From CBDCGJ01 sp965216645 (GTDB taxonomy: Bacteria; Pseudomonadota; Alphaproteobacteria; GCA-2731375), in assembly GCA_965216645.1 (NCBI GenBank), contig CBDCGJ010000047.1, forward strand, positions 62,001 to 126,000: a stretch of 64,000 nucleotides of DNA, read 5' to 3'. The notes beneath the pieces were generated by a model. It was not told the origin of the DNA, did no database searches, and saw only the letters and a list, made by a program, of their open reading frames with translations. Shown piece by piece: positions 16,555 through 24,405 of the stretch (position 1 is the first letter of the stretch; each line of letters begins with the position of its first letter). Made by a program: the position numbers and the translations under genes.

Positions 16555-16704
16555 GGGTTCTGCGGTGTTGGTCAGCAACGACGTCCCTGGGCCAATATTC
16601 ACTGAATGGGAGCTGTCCCTGCTGGAATCCTGGTTTTGGTACACGGCGCCCACCTGCGGACGCAGGCCTCAGTGGTACGAACGCGGCTGACGGCACAGGC
16701 GGTC
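16555..16704 (+). ncRNA. ssrS: 6S RNA (approximate ends)
   Basis: The 190-base gap between zapA and fau is the classical 6S RNA position. It contains GTCCCTGGGCCAATATTC (from about 16583), matching the conserved 5' side of the 6S central bubble, and a closing stem in which GTCAGC (16571-16576) pairs with GCTGAC (16686-16691). 6S RNA mimics an open promoter and sequesters the housekeeping RNA polymerase in stationary phase. The exact ends are estimates. Confidence 0.8.
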
Positions 16705-16730
16705 CCGTCACACGATGTTTCGGTCGATAA

Positions 16731-17321
16731 ATGACGACGGACGATAAAGCCACTTTGCGGACGCGGGCTAAACTGGCCCGCAGCAAATTTGCCGACGCTA
16801 CGGATCCGCCGTTGCTTGGTTGGCGGGCGGCCGAGTTTTACCTTTCTTCGTCCCTCATGGCAAACACCCAGGTCGCGGCATATTGGCCGCTTGAGACGGA
16901 GTTCGACACGCGGCCGCTGTTGTTTCATCTCGCCAAAGCCGGTCGCCGAATTTGTCTTCCTGTCGTCGCCGATCGCGGCAGCCCGCTGAGCTTTCACGAA
17001 TGGATGCCACACACACATATGAAGGCTGGGTATTTCGGCGTGTCGGTGCCGCCGGCTGATGCTCCCATCATGGTGCCGACCCTATTGCTGGTCCCGCTGC
17101 TCGCTTTTGACCGGCAAGGCAATAGGTTGGGTTATGGCGGCGGCTATTATGATCGGACTTTGGCCGAACTGCGGGCACGCGATGCGGCGACAACGGCGGT
17201 CGGTGTTGCTTTCGCCATGCAGGAAGTGGACAAGGTGCCAGTCGGTGCCTATGACCAACCGTTGGATTGGGTGTTGACAGAGCGAGAACTCCATCCGATC
17301 GGAAGGGACGGCGGCACGTGA
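16731..17321 (+). CDS. fau: 5-formyltetrahydrofolate cyclo-ligase
   Basis: 196 residues. It converts 5-formyl-THF to 5,10-methenyl-THF with ATP. The diagnostic C-terminal motif LLVPLLAFDRQGNRLGYGGG followed by YYDRTL is present, as is the N-terminal YWPLETEFDTRPLL. The gene is downstream of 6S RNA and its stop overlaps the GTG start of the next gene (GTGA), so translation is probably coupled. Confidence 0.93.
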   Translation: MTTDDKATLRTRAKLARSKFADATDPPLLGWRAAEFYLSSSLMANTQVAAYWPLETEFDTRPLLFHLAKAGRRICLPVVADRGSPLSFHEWMPHTHMKAGYFGVSVPPADAPIMVPTLLLVPLLAFDRQGNRLGYGGGYYDRTLAELRARDAATTAVGVAFAMQEVDKVPVGAYDQPLDWVLTERELHPIGRDGGT

Positions 17322-18136
17322 AAGTTTTGTATCTCGGCGATGTGGTGGGGCGCAGCGGCCGCGAAGCGGCGTGCGGGGCCATGCCTGGCTACCGCAAGAG
17401 GCTGAACCTGGACCTGCTGATCGTCAACGGCGAGAACGCGGCCAGCGGTTTCGGAATAACCGAGAAAATCTGCAAGCAGTTCTTCGATGCCGGCGCCGAC
17501 GTAATTCTGACCGGCAACCATGTCTGGGATCAGCGTGAGATCGTGCCGGTCTTCGACCGCGAGCCGCGCTTGCTGCGGCCGGTAAATTTTCCCGTCGGCA
17601 CACCCGGCAGCGGTGTGTACCAGATCGAGGTTAGCCGCGGCCGACGCGCGCTGATCGTTCAGGTCATGGGGCGGATCTTCATGGACCCCCTCGACGATCC
17701 CTTTGCCGCCGTCGAAAAGGCGCTGATCGGCGTTAAACTCGGTCAGGACGTCAACATGATCATGGTCGACATTCATGGCGAGGCGACGTCGGAGAAGATG
17801 GCGATGGGGCATTTTCTCGACGGTCGCGTGTCCGCCGTGTTCGGCACACACACCCATGTACCAACAGCGGATCACACGATCCTGCCGGGCGGCACCGCCT
17901 ATCAATCCGATATCGGCATGTGCGGCGACTACGACTCGGTGATCGGGATGGACAAAACCGAGCCACTACAGCGTTTCACCAGAAAACTACCGACGGCCCG
18001 ATTTACCCCCGCTCTCGGCGAGGCGACGAATTGCGGCGTGTATTTCGAAACCGACGATCGAACGGGCTTGGCGGTTCGAATCGAAGCTGTTCGGGACGGC
18101 GGACGGCTCAGCCAAGCGTTGCCATTGGCACATTAG
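17318..18136 (+). CDS. YmdB-family metallophosphoesterase (TIGR00282 type)
   Basis: 272 residues, GTG start overlapping the fau stop; GGAAGGGA lies about ten bases upstream. Metal ligands are spread over the family motifs LGDVVGRSGR (5-14), VNGENAASG, TGNHVWDQRE, HGEATSEKMA and GTHTHVPTAD. Homologues hydrolyse 2',3'-cyclic nucleotides and influence biofilm and motility decisions in Firmicutes; the role in alphaproteobacteria is not established. Coupling to fau is common in this class. An open frame starts at 17267, but it would bury the family N-terminus VKVLYLGD. Confidence 0.88.
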   Translation: MKVLYLGDVVGRSGREAACGAMPGYRKRLNLDLLIVNGENAASGFGITEKICKQFFDAGADVILTGNHVWDQREIVPVFDREPRLLRPVNFPVGTPGSGVYQIEVSRGRRALIVQVMGRIFMDPLDDPFAAVEKALIGVKLGQDVNMIMVDIHGEATSEKMAMGHFLDGRVSAVFGTHTHVPTADHTILPGGTAYQSDIGMCGDYDSVIGMDKTEPLQRFTRKLPTARFTPALGEATNCGVYFETDDRTGLAVRIEAVRDGGRLSQALPLAH

Positions 18137-18171
18137 TGGCGGCCCGAGCCGTTCCACCTCCCGGTCGAAAG

Positions 18172-18690
18172 TCAACCGGCCGTATCCGGAGATGGGCGGT
18201 CGCCGAACCGGTTCTTGCTCATTTCGGCCGGATCGACCGCCGGCATAGGCCCGTAGACGTCTAATTGATCAATAGCCGCAGGGGCCGTCTTGTTCTTCGG
18301 TCCTTCGTAGTTCGCGAAGCCTACCGCTTCCGACTCCAGCGTCCGCCAATCGAAGTCCGCGACGTCGATATGGGAAGTCGGTCTCGTTGCTATCGTATCC
18401 GGGTGCCCCGCGACACGGTCCAGCTTGAATTGGAAGTACTCGTCGAGGATATCTGACATTTCGGACATTATGTCGACCTTGCCGGCGGCAATATTCGGCG
18501 TCGATTGAGCGGCCGCGACAGGTTCGCAAACGGGCGGCATGAAATCCAACATGGCCATAGAGGTGCGGTAGTCATGATCGACCTGAGATTGCGAGACGCA
18601 CATGGCGCTGTTCGATGATTGGTCAGCCACTGCCGGCGCAATCGCGATCAGTCCGGCAAGGCAAGTCGAGGCAAGCAAACGTTGAAGCAT
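18172..18690 (-). CDS. Secreted protein of unknown function
   Basis: I do not recognise it. 172 residues with a signal peptide (MLQRLLASTCLAGLIAIAPA, cut after AVA). The mature part is acidic and low in aromatic residues, with two cysteines (CVSQSQ and VCEP) that could pair, and a helical stretch VDIMSEMSDILDEYFQFKLD. AAGGAG nine bases before the ATG makes it a convincing gene. It converges with the YmdB-type gene with a 35-base gap. A palindromic site lies in its upstream region. Confidence 0.7.
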   Translation of the reverse strand: MLQRLLASTCLAGLIAIAPAVADQSSNSAMCVSQSQVDHDYRTSMAMLDFMPPVCEPVAAAQSTPNIAAGKVDIMSEMSDILDEYFQFKLDRVAGHPDTIATRPTSHIDVADFDWRTLESEAVGFANYEGPKNKTAPAAIDQLDVYGPMPAVDPAEMSKNRFGDRPSPDTAG

Positions 18691-18736
18691 GGCTCTGTTC
18701 TCCTTGTTGACACAGCACGATCATGAACGATGTTGT

Positions 18737-18751
18737 AACAAAAGTTTTGTT
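18737..18751. promoter_or_regulatory. Perfect palindrome upstream of the secreted-protein gene (candidate operator)
   Basis: AACAAAAGTTTTGTT has 7-base arms around a central G and lies 47-61 bases upstream of the minus-strand gene at 18690. It could be an operator; nothing in the sequence identifies the regulator. Confidence 0.35.
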
Positions 18752-18908
18752 CCAACGAGGTTCGTTCGACTTTTGATATGACCGATACCGAGCATCGTTA
18801 GACGTCGGTTCCGTCGCGCGGTCAGATAAGACAGTCGAAGACATTGTCAACACCGCCGCGCGGAAAAAAGGCGAAAAAATGCCGTTCCAAAATTTTTTCC
18901 TCGGAGGT

Positions 18909-18936
18909 CTTGAATTCCCCTTTTTCTGCACTAATT
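18909..18936 (+). promoter_or_regulatory. Predicted RpoH-type promoter of hsp20
   Basis: CTTGAA (18909-18914), the -35 hexamer of sigma-32 promoters, is followed after 16 bases by CTAATT (18931-18936). The implied start lies near 18943, which places the whole ROSE-like leader in the transcript. The -10 is not a textbook CCCCAT, so confidence is moderate. Confidence 0.5.
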
Positions 18937-18939
18937 GGA

Positions 18940-19024
18940 AAATCGGATGCCGAGTATGGGTCCGAAACATCGAAATAACTCGCAACGTTTCCTGTTGCAT
19001 TGCTCTTTGGAGGATGTGGATATG
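18940..19024 (+). promoter_or_regulatory. ROSE-like RNA thermometer in the hsp20 leader
   Basis: The leader ends with ATTGCTC (18999-19005), a three-base turn, then GGAGGAT (19009-19015), which contains the Shine-Dalgarno. CTC pairs with GAG, the conserved G of TTGCT faces a G, and UU faces A-containing bases: the hallmark ROSE microhelix. A second stem, GCAAC (18982-18986) with GTTGC (18994-18998), precedes it. ROSE elements repress translation of small heat-shock genes at low temperature and melt on heating. Confidence 0.75.
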
Positions 19025-19495
19025 TCACGTTTCGATTTTACACCGCTTTATCGGTCTTCGGTCGGCTACGACCATCTGACCAACGTTATGAACCGCGCAT
19101 TCAACAGCGCTGAACCCGGCAATGGGTTCCCCCCCTACAACATCGAGTTGGTCGACGAGAACCACTACCGTATCACCCTTGCGGTCGCGGGATTCGGACA
19201 AGAAGATCTATCTATCGAAGTCCGTAATCAAACTTTGACGGTCAGCGGCCGCCAGGAATCTCGGAAAGAAGCCAATTTTCTTCATCGAGGAATTGGTAGC
19301 GCGACCTTCGCGCAGCGCTTTCAGTTGGCGGACCATGTCGAAGTGGTGTCCGCCGACATTGAAAACGGATTGCTGACGATCGACCTGGAACGTCGGATTC
19401 CGGAAGCTCTGAAACCGCGCACGATCGAGATAAAGACCGGTAGCGGCAAGAAGATCAAAAGCACGGCCACCGGTTCGAAAGCCAAAGCAGCCTGA
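19022..19495 (+). CDS. Small heat-shock protein, Hsp20/IbpA family
   Basis: 157 residues. The N-terminal SRFDFTPLYRSSVGYDHL and PPYNIELVDENHYRITLAVA are IbpA-type; the alpha-crystallin domain runs about 35-130 and includes LAVAGFGQEDLSIEV, GLLTIDLERRIPE and the C-terminal I-x-I-type tail (RTIEIK). It is an ATP-independent holdase that binds unfolding proteins in the cytosol. The frame opens at 18935, but the start at 19022 matches the family and sits nine bases after GGAGG. The ROSE-like leader implies translational heat control, with an RpoH-type promoter giving transcriptional control. Confidence 0.92.
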   Translation: MSRFDFTPLYRSSVGYDHLTNVMNRAFNSAEPGNGFPPYNIELVDENHYRITLAVAGFGQEDLSIEVRNQTLTVSGRQESRKEANFLHRGIGSATFAQRFQLADHVEVVSADIENGLLTIDLERRIPEALKPRTIEIKTGSGKKIKSTATGSKAKAA

Positions 19496-19504
19496 CAAAC
19501 TGGC

Positions 19505-19534
19505 GGAGCGTCGGACCCTACCGTCCGGCGCTCC
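19505..19534 (+). terminator. GC-rich hairpin after hsp20
   Basis: GGAGCG-T-CGGAC pairs with GTCCG-G-CGCTCC around a short loop, just after the hsp20 stop. No T-run follows, so it may be a weak terminator or an mRNA 3' stabiliser ahead of the downstream ORF and sigma gene. Confidence 0.4.
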
Positions 19535-19614
19535 GACGGATATGCGGTCGATACGCATTCTCGTTCGACCGCTGCGGCCGGCATTGGATTTTCGATCGAG
19601 AGAGGAGGAGCGTC

Positions 19615-19839
19615 ATGGTGAATCCGATCGCAGAACGTGTGCTTAGGAAGCTTGAAAACCGATATCTCGCACAAACAGGTGACTTGCCTGTAATCCAAAA
19701 TACTCACGTCGACAACGTAATCGACGAACTTCGTTGTCGGTTGAACGAGAAGCAAACAGGCATGTCGTTGGCCGGTGTCGATCGACCCTGTTACAACCGC
19801 GGTTCGAATAGCCGGATTGAGGCCGGATATGTCCGCTAA
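19615..19839 (+). CDS. Small protein of 74 residues preceding rpoH2
   Basis: I do not recognise it. The start has one of the strongest ribosome-binding sites in the window (GAGGAGGAG six to nine bases upstream). The product begins MVNPIAERVLRKLENRYLAQ, a likely amphipathic helix, and ends with a basic tail; it has two cysteines and no signal peptide. Its last 11 bases overlap the start of the RpoH paralogue, so it may serve as a translationally coupled leader for the sigma factor, with or without a function of its own. Confidence 0.55.
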   Translation: MVNPIAERVLRKLENRYLAQTGDLPVIQNTHVDNVIDELRCRLNEKQTGMSLAGVDRPCYNRGSNSRIEAGYVR

Positions 19840-20734
19840 TTCGCTACCTGTCGCCTGTTTGCCGGCGTTAGCGCCGCATGGATTGTCGCAGTATCTAAGC
19901 GAGATCAAGAAATTCCCGATCCTATCGAATGAGGCCGAATTCGCATTGGCCAAACGCTGGCGTGATGACGGCGATGTCGAAGCGGCGCACCAACTCGTTA
20001 CAAGCCATCTTCGCCTAGTCGTCAAAATCGCCCGGAGATATCAAGACCACCGCATTTCGATCGCGGACTTGATCTCGGAGGGCAATATCGGCCTGATGCG
20101 GGCCGTGCAGAAATTTGACCCGGATAAGGGTTTTCGACTCGCAACCTACGCGATTTGGTGGATAAAAGCGGCAATTCGGGCGTTCGTCTTGCGGTCTATG
20201 TCTGTAGTGCGTTTAGGATCAAATCATGCTTTGCGGCAACTGGTTTACAGTCTGCCGAAAGAGCCGAAGTGGTACGCGGCGGCGAAAGAGGGCAATCTAT
20301 CGCAACGCGATCTTGAAGCGATCTCCAGGCACTATGACATCCCTGTGAAGACGGTGGAGGCGATCCTGCACCAGATCTCCACTGCCGATATATCGTTAAA
20401 CGCGCCGGTGGCAGTGTTCGACGATGATGAGGCCCCACAGTTCATTGACTATGTCGAGGACGGTAGGGAAACACCTGAAGATTCCGTACTGCACTGCGAT
20501 GAAATCGCTTACCAACGACGCATTATCGGCCAAGCGCTCGATCAGCTGGATGAACGTGAGCGTGATATTGTCGAAAACAGATGGTTGCGCGACGAAACCT
20601 TATCGCTTCAAACCCTGGCCAAGCGATACAACGTCAGCCGGGAAAGGGTACGGCAAATCGAAAAACGCGCTTTGAAGAAAATTCGCAGAAGTCTAGAACC
20701 GTTTGGGGAGATACGCAGCAAAACATTTGGTTGA
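19829..20734 (+). CDS. rpoH2: RpoH-family sigma factor, divergent paralogue
   Basis: 301 residues. Region 2 is well conserved (LVTSHLRLVVKIARRY, LISEGNIGLMRAVQKFDPDK, FRLATYAIWWIKAAIR), region 4 carries the helix-turn-helix SLQTLAKRYNVSRERVRQIE. The RpoH box, QRKLFFNLR in canonical RpoH, is degenerate here (ALRQLVYSLPKEPKW, about 134-148), and the region after WWI differs (FVLRSMSVVRLGSN). It is translated from ATG 19829 (GAGG upstream), overlapping the small ORF; GTG 19775 is an alternative. Placement behind a ROSE-controlled hsp20 suggests a stress-specific sigma, as RpoH2 proteins of other alphaproteobacteria respond to singlet oxygen. Confidence 0.85.
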   Translation: MSANSLPVACLPALAPHGLSQYLSEIKKFPILSNEAEFALAKRWRDDGDVEAAHQLVTSHLRLVVKIARRYQDHRISIADLISEGNIGLMRAVQKFDPDKGFRLATYAIWWIKAAIRAFVLRSMSVVRLGSNHALRQLVYSLPKEPKWYAAAKEGNLSQRDLEAISRHYDIPVKTVEAILHQISTADISLNAPVAVFDDDEAPQFIDYVEDGRETPEDSVLHCDEIAYQRRIIGQALDQLDERERDIVENRWLRDETLSLQTLAKRYNVSRERVRQIEKRALKKIRRSLEPFGEIRSKTFG

Positions 20735-21019
20735 ACCGCCTGCTTGCTCACGCCCAGTTTCCTTACATCGGGTATTCTTCGAACTCTGATTCGATCACTT
20801 CGTTTGTGACTAAGCCGCCGTCGTACGGCCCTCAATGACCCAGGGCGTCCCATCCACTCCATCCGTGGTTCGGGCGAAAAAGAGCGGGTGGAACCGGCAA
20901 TTCGCGCCAAATTCTTGCCACAATGGCCGGATAGGGGTATCTCCTACGGGAAGAGACCATGGGTGCCATATCTTGTGGGCACTATCATAGGATATACTAG
21001 TTAAGGGGTATCGAAAGGC

Positions 21020-21769
21020 ATGGCCGGTCATTCCCAATTTAAGAACATCATGTACCGCAAGGGTGCGCAGGATGCTAAGCGTGCCAAAATGTTTGCCCGC
21101 GTCACGCGGGAAATCATGGTGGCGGCGCGCGACGGGTTGCCGGACCCGAACGACAATCCGCGTCTGCGCTCGGCGATCCAGGCGGCCCGGGCCGCCAATA
21201 TGCCGAAGGACAATATCGAACGCGCGATCAAGCGTGCCTCCGAAGGGTTGGACGGCGCCAGTTATGAGGAGATCCGCTATGAGGGGTTCGGGCCGGGCGG
21301 TATCGGCTTGATCGTCGATGCTCTGACCGACAACAAGAATCGGACGGCCAGCGACGTGCGCGCGGCGTTCGGCAAATTTGGCGGTTCGCTCGGTTCCAAC
21401 GGTAGCGTCTCCTATCAGTTCGATCGCGTGGGCCTGATCGAATTCGAAGCTGCTGCGGCGGATGCCGACGCGATGTTCGAGGCGGCCGTCGAAGCCGGTG
21501 CGGAAGATGTCGAATCGAGCGAGGCCGGACATGACATTTATTGCCAGCCCGACGATCTCCACGACGTGCAAAAAGCGCTGGAGGCCGATTTCGGCGATCC
21601 CCGCGCGGCGCGCTTATCCTGGCGGCCGCAGGCGACCGTCGAACTGACGGAGGATCAGGCTTCCACACTGCTGAAACTTTTGGATGTGCTGGATGACAAT
21701 GACGATGTTCAACATGTCTCCGGCAATTATGAAATACCCGAAGATGTCATGGCAAAACTCAGCGCCTGA
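21020..21769 (+). CDS. yebC: YebC/PmpR family protein
   Basis: 249 residues, full length. The N-terminus AGHSQFKNIMYRKGAQDAKR and FARVTREIMVAARDGLPDPN are diagnostic; the middle has YEGFGPGGIGLIVDALTDN and the C-terminus HDIYCQPDDLHDVQKALE. The family includes DNA-binding regulators and, more recently, ribosome-associated factors that help translate polyproline stretches. It opens the ruvCAB cluster, as in many Proteobacteria, 27 bases before ruvC. Confidence 0.95.
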   Translation: MAGHSQFKNIMYRKGAQDAKRAKMFARVTREIMVAARDGLPDPNDNPRLRSAIQAARAANMPKDNIERAIKRASEGLDGASYEEIRYEGFGPGGIGLIVDALTDNKNRTASDVRAAFGKFGGSLGSNGSVSYQFDRVGLIEFEAAAADADAMFEAAVEAGAEDVESSEAGHDIYCQPDDLHDVQKALEADFGDPRAARLSWRPQATVELTEDQASTLLKLLDVLDDNDDVQHVSGNYEIPEDVMAKLSA

Positions 21770-21796
21770 GCGGCCGGCCGGGGCCAAGGTGGCGCC

Positions 21797-22294
21797 ATGC
21801 GGTTGATCGGCCTCGATCCGGGCTTGACCCATACCGGCTGGGGCATCATTGATGTCGACGGGGTGCGTATCAGCCATGTCGCCCATGGCACGCTCGACAC
21901 TAATGCCAAGCGTCCGTTGCCGGATCGTCTGACGGAACTCTATGACGGATTGCGAGACGTGATCGAGATCTATCGGCCGGACGAGGCGGCGGTGGAGGAA
22001 ACTTTCGTCAACAAAAACCCCGTGTCGACTCTGAAGCTCGGGCAGGCGCGGGGCGTGGTCCTGTTGGCGCCGGCCCAAGCCGGATTGCCGGTGGCGGAAT
22101 ATCTGCCCAACTTAGTGAAGAAGTCGATCGTCGGTTCCGGACATGCGCAGAAGCAGCAGGTGATAATGATGGTCGAGACGTTGCTGCCCGGTGTCGGACC
22201 GCTGCAACCCGATGCCGCCGATGCATTGGCCGTGGCGATTTGCCATGCCCATTTCCGTCAGTCGGCGAGAAAACTCCAGGAAGCGGTGCGATGA
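21797..22294 (+). CDS. ruvC: Holliday junction endodeoxyribonuclease RuvC
   Basis: 165 residues. RNase H-fold nuclease that cuts four-way junctions symmetrically. The first catalytic Asp is in RLIGLDPGLTHTGWG, the Glu in DEAAVEETFVNKNP, and the C-terminal acidic pair in LQPDAADALAVAICH. AAGGTGG precedes the start. Its stop overlaps the ruvA start (ATGA). Confidence 0.95.
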   Translation: MRLIGLDPGLTHTGWGIIDVDGVRISHVAHGTLDTNAKRPLPDRLTELYDGLRDVIEIYRPDEAAVEETFVNKNPVSTLKLGQARGVVLLAPAQAGLPVAEYLPNLVKKSIVGSGHAQKQQVIMMVETLLPGVGPLQPDAADALAVAICHAHFRQSARKLQEAVR

Positions 22295-22911
22295 TCGCCA
22301 AGCTGCGCGGCATATTGGACAGCAGCGGCGAGGATTGGGCCGTTGTCGATGTCGGCGGCGTCGGCTATCTGGTCTATTGCTCCGGCCGCACCTTGGCCAA
22401 CCTACCAGCGGCCGGCGAGACGGTGGTGCTGCATATCGAAACCCACGTGCGCGAGGATCATATCCACCTTTACGGTTTCGCCAATCCGGCAGAGAAGGAT
22501 TGGTTCAATCTCTTGCTCTCTGTCCAGGGTGTTGGCGCTAAAGTCGCGCTTGCTATCCAATCGACCCTGACTGCCGATGAGATCAGCAACGGCGTATTGG
22601 CGCAGGACAAGGCCATATTGACGCGGGCGCCAGGCGTCGGGCCGAAACTGGCCGGCCGCATCGTCAGCGAGCTGAAGGACAAAGCCGGCGGCATGGCAAT
22701 CGCCGACGTCGGCCGGCCGATCATCGTGGCCAAGTCGGCCGATGGTGATGGCATCGGCAAGACCAGCGTCGATGCGGTCTCGGCCTTGGTCAATCTCGGC
22801 TATGGCCAGACCGATGCCTTCGTCGCCGTACAGTCGGCCGTGCGACAACTCGGCGCCGAGGCCGAATTGCAGGCGTTGATCCGGCAGGGCCTGAAGGAAT
22901 TGGCGCGATGA
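22291..22911 (+). CDS. ruvA: Holliday junction DNA helicase subunit RuvA
   Basis: 206 residues. The N-terminal OB fold starts MIAKLRGILDSSGEDWAVVD, the two helix-hairpin-helix motifs include VQGVGAKVALAI and APGVGPKLAGRIVSELKDK, and the C-terminal domain that contacts RuvB has SALVNLGYGQTDA. RuvA tetramers hold the junction square-planar for RuvB. The start overlaps the ruvC stop and the stop overlaps the ruvB start, so the three genes are translationally coupled. Confidence 0.95.
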   Translation: MIAKLRGILDSSGEDWAVVDVGGVGYLVYCSGRTLANLPAAGETVVLHIETHVREDHIHLYGFANPAEKDWFNLLLSVQGVGAKVALAIQSTLTADEISNGVLAQDKAILTRAPGVGPKLAGRIVSELKDKAGGMAIADVGRPIIVAKSADGDGIGKTSVDAVSALVNLGYGQTDAFVAVQSAVRQLGAEAELQALIRQGLKELAR

Positions 22912-23966
22912 GTGAGCAATTCGACGATACCCGGCTGGTCGGCGCCCAAGCGGGCGAGCAGGACGGCGCGGAGACCGGCTTGCGGCCACAAAGCCTGGAC
23001 GACTTCATCGGACAGAAGGCGGAGAAGGAGAACCTGCGGGTTTTCATTGAGGCGGCGCGTAGACGGGGCGAAGCCCTGGATCATATTCTGTTTCACGGCC
23101 CGCCCGGTCTCGGCAAGACCACCTTGTCTCAGATCATCAGCCGAGAGCTGGGCGTGAATTTCCGCGCCACCTCCGGTCCGGTGATCGCCAAGGCTGGCGA
23201 TCTGGCCGCGATCTTGACCCATTTGGAAGCCCGCGACGTCCTGTTCATCGACGAGATCCATCGCCTCAACCCGGCGGTCGAGGAGATCCTCTATCCGGCG
23301 ATGGAGGACTTTCAGCTCGACCTGGTGATCGGCGAGGGACCGGCGGCGCGCAATGTGCGAATCGATCTGCCGCCCTTCACCCTGATCGGCGCCACCACGC
23401 GGGCGGGCTTGTTGACGACGCCGCTGCGGGAACGCTTCGGCATCCCCACCCGGCTGCATTTCTACGACGTCGACGAGTTGGAACAGATTGTCGCCCGCGG
23501 CGCTCGCTTGCTCAATCTGACCATGACGGACGACGGGGCCACGGAAATCGCCCGCCGCGCCCGCGGCACGCCGCGGGTCGCCGTAAGATTGCTGCGCCGG
23601 GTCCGCGACTTCGCCGAAGTTGCCGGCGCCGATCGGATTGATGCGGTCAAAGCGGACGCGGCCTTGAACAGACTGGAAGTCGACAAGCTCGGCCTCGACG
23701 CCATGGATCGGCGATACTTGCGCTGCGTTGCGGTCGATTTCAATGGCGGTCCGGTAGGTGTGGAGGCGGTTGCCGCGTCGCTGTCCGAGCAGCGTGACGC
23801 CATCGAAGACATTATCGAACCGTTTCTGATCCAGCGCGGTCTGTTGCAACGGACATCGCGGGGGCGTTTGGCGACGCCCGCCTGTTTCGCCCATCTCGGC
23901 CTGCCAACCCCAGCTAAAGCGCCATCTCAGTTCGACCTTTTGCAAACGGAGCCGGCGGATGACTGA
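22908..23966 (+). CDS. ruvB: Holliday junction DNA helicase RuvB
   Basis: 352 residues. AAA+ branch-migration motor: Walker A GPPGLGKTTLSQII (near 65), Walker B VLFIDEIHRLNP, sensor TLIGATTRAGLL, arginine finger region PLRERFGI, and the C-terminal winged helix ending PRTSRGRLAT-like (LQRTSRGRLATPACFAHLG). The gene overlaps ruvA by four bases and ybgC by eight. Confidence 0.96.
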   Translation: MSEQFDDTRLVGAQAGEQDGAETGLRPQSLDDFIGQKAEKENLRVFIEAARRRGEALDHILFHGPPGLGKTTLSQIISRELGVNFRATSGPVIAKAGDLAAILTHLEARDVLFIDEIHRLNPAVEEILYPAMEDFQLDLVIGEGPAARNVRIDLPPFTLIGATTRAGLLTTPLRERFGIPTRLHFYDVDELEQIVARGARLLNLTMTDDGATEIARRARGTPRVAVRLLRRVRDFAEVAGADRIDAVKADAALNRLEVDKLGLDAMDRRYLRCVAVDFNGGPVGVEAVAASLSEQRDAIEDIIEPFLIQRGLLQRTSRGRLATPACFAHLGLPTPAKAPSQFDLLQTEPADD

Positions 23967-24378
23967 AAAGACGACGGCACCGCGCCGGCACCGCTATCCG
24001 GTCCGTGTCTTCTGGGAAGATACGGACGCGGCGGGGATCGTTTATTATGCCAATTATCTGAAATTCTGCGAACGGGCGCGCAGCGATATGGTTCGCCGCG
24101 CGGGGCTCGATCAGGCGGCTTTGCTGGCCGACAGCGGCTTGGTCTTCGCAGTGCGCCGCTGCGCGATCGATTATCTCGCCGCCGCGCGTTTGGATGACGA
24201 ATTGGAAGTGGTCACGGCGGTCGACAAAGTCGGCGGCGCCAGTGTCGATTTGCGCCAGACCGTGTGTCGCGACGATGAAGCCATCGTGCGGGCTGAGATA
24301 CGACTGGGCTGCGTCGACCGGCAAGGTAAACCGCGCCGCCTGCCGACGGCGGCCCGGTCGATCATGGCCGACCTATGA
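23959..24378 (+). CDS. ybgC: Tol-Pal-associated acyl-CoA thioesterase YbgC
   Basis: 139 residues, single hotdog domain. The 4HBT active site VFWEDTDAAGIVYYANYLKF contains the catalytic Asp; the second half has LDDELEVVTAVDKVGGASVD. YbgC hydrolyses short-chain acyl-CoAs and has been linked to phospholipid metabolism. It heads the tol-pal operon, its usual place, and overlaps ruvB. Confidence 0.93.
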   Translation: MTEKTTAPRRHRYPVRVFWEDTDAAGIVYYANYLKFCERARSDMVRRAGLDQAALLADSGLVFAVRRCAIDYLAAARLDDELEVVTAVDKVGGASVDLRQTVCRDDEAIVRAEIRLGCVDRQGKPRRLPTAARSIMADL

Positions 24379-24405
24379 GATTTGTTTGGAAGGGGTACGG
24401 GTAAG

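Noticed and set aside
18691..18760. EcfG-type general-stress promoter (GGAAC...CGTT) before the secreted-protein gene
   Set aside because: The two elements are 19 bases apart, longer than the usual 16-17; similarity may be chance.
22800..23945. 381-residue frame antisense to ruvB
   Set aside because: Sense strand carries a complete RuvB with four-base overlaps on both sides; no promoter or ribosome-binding site on the antisense strand.
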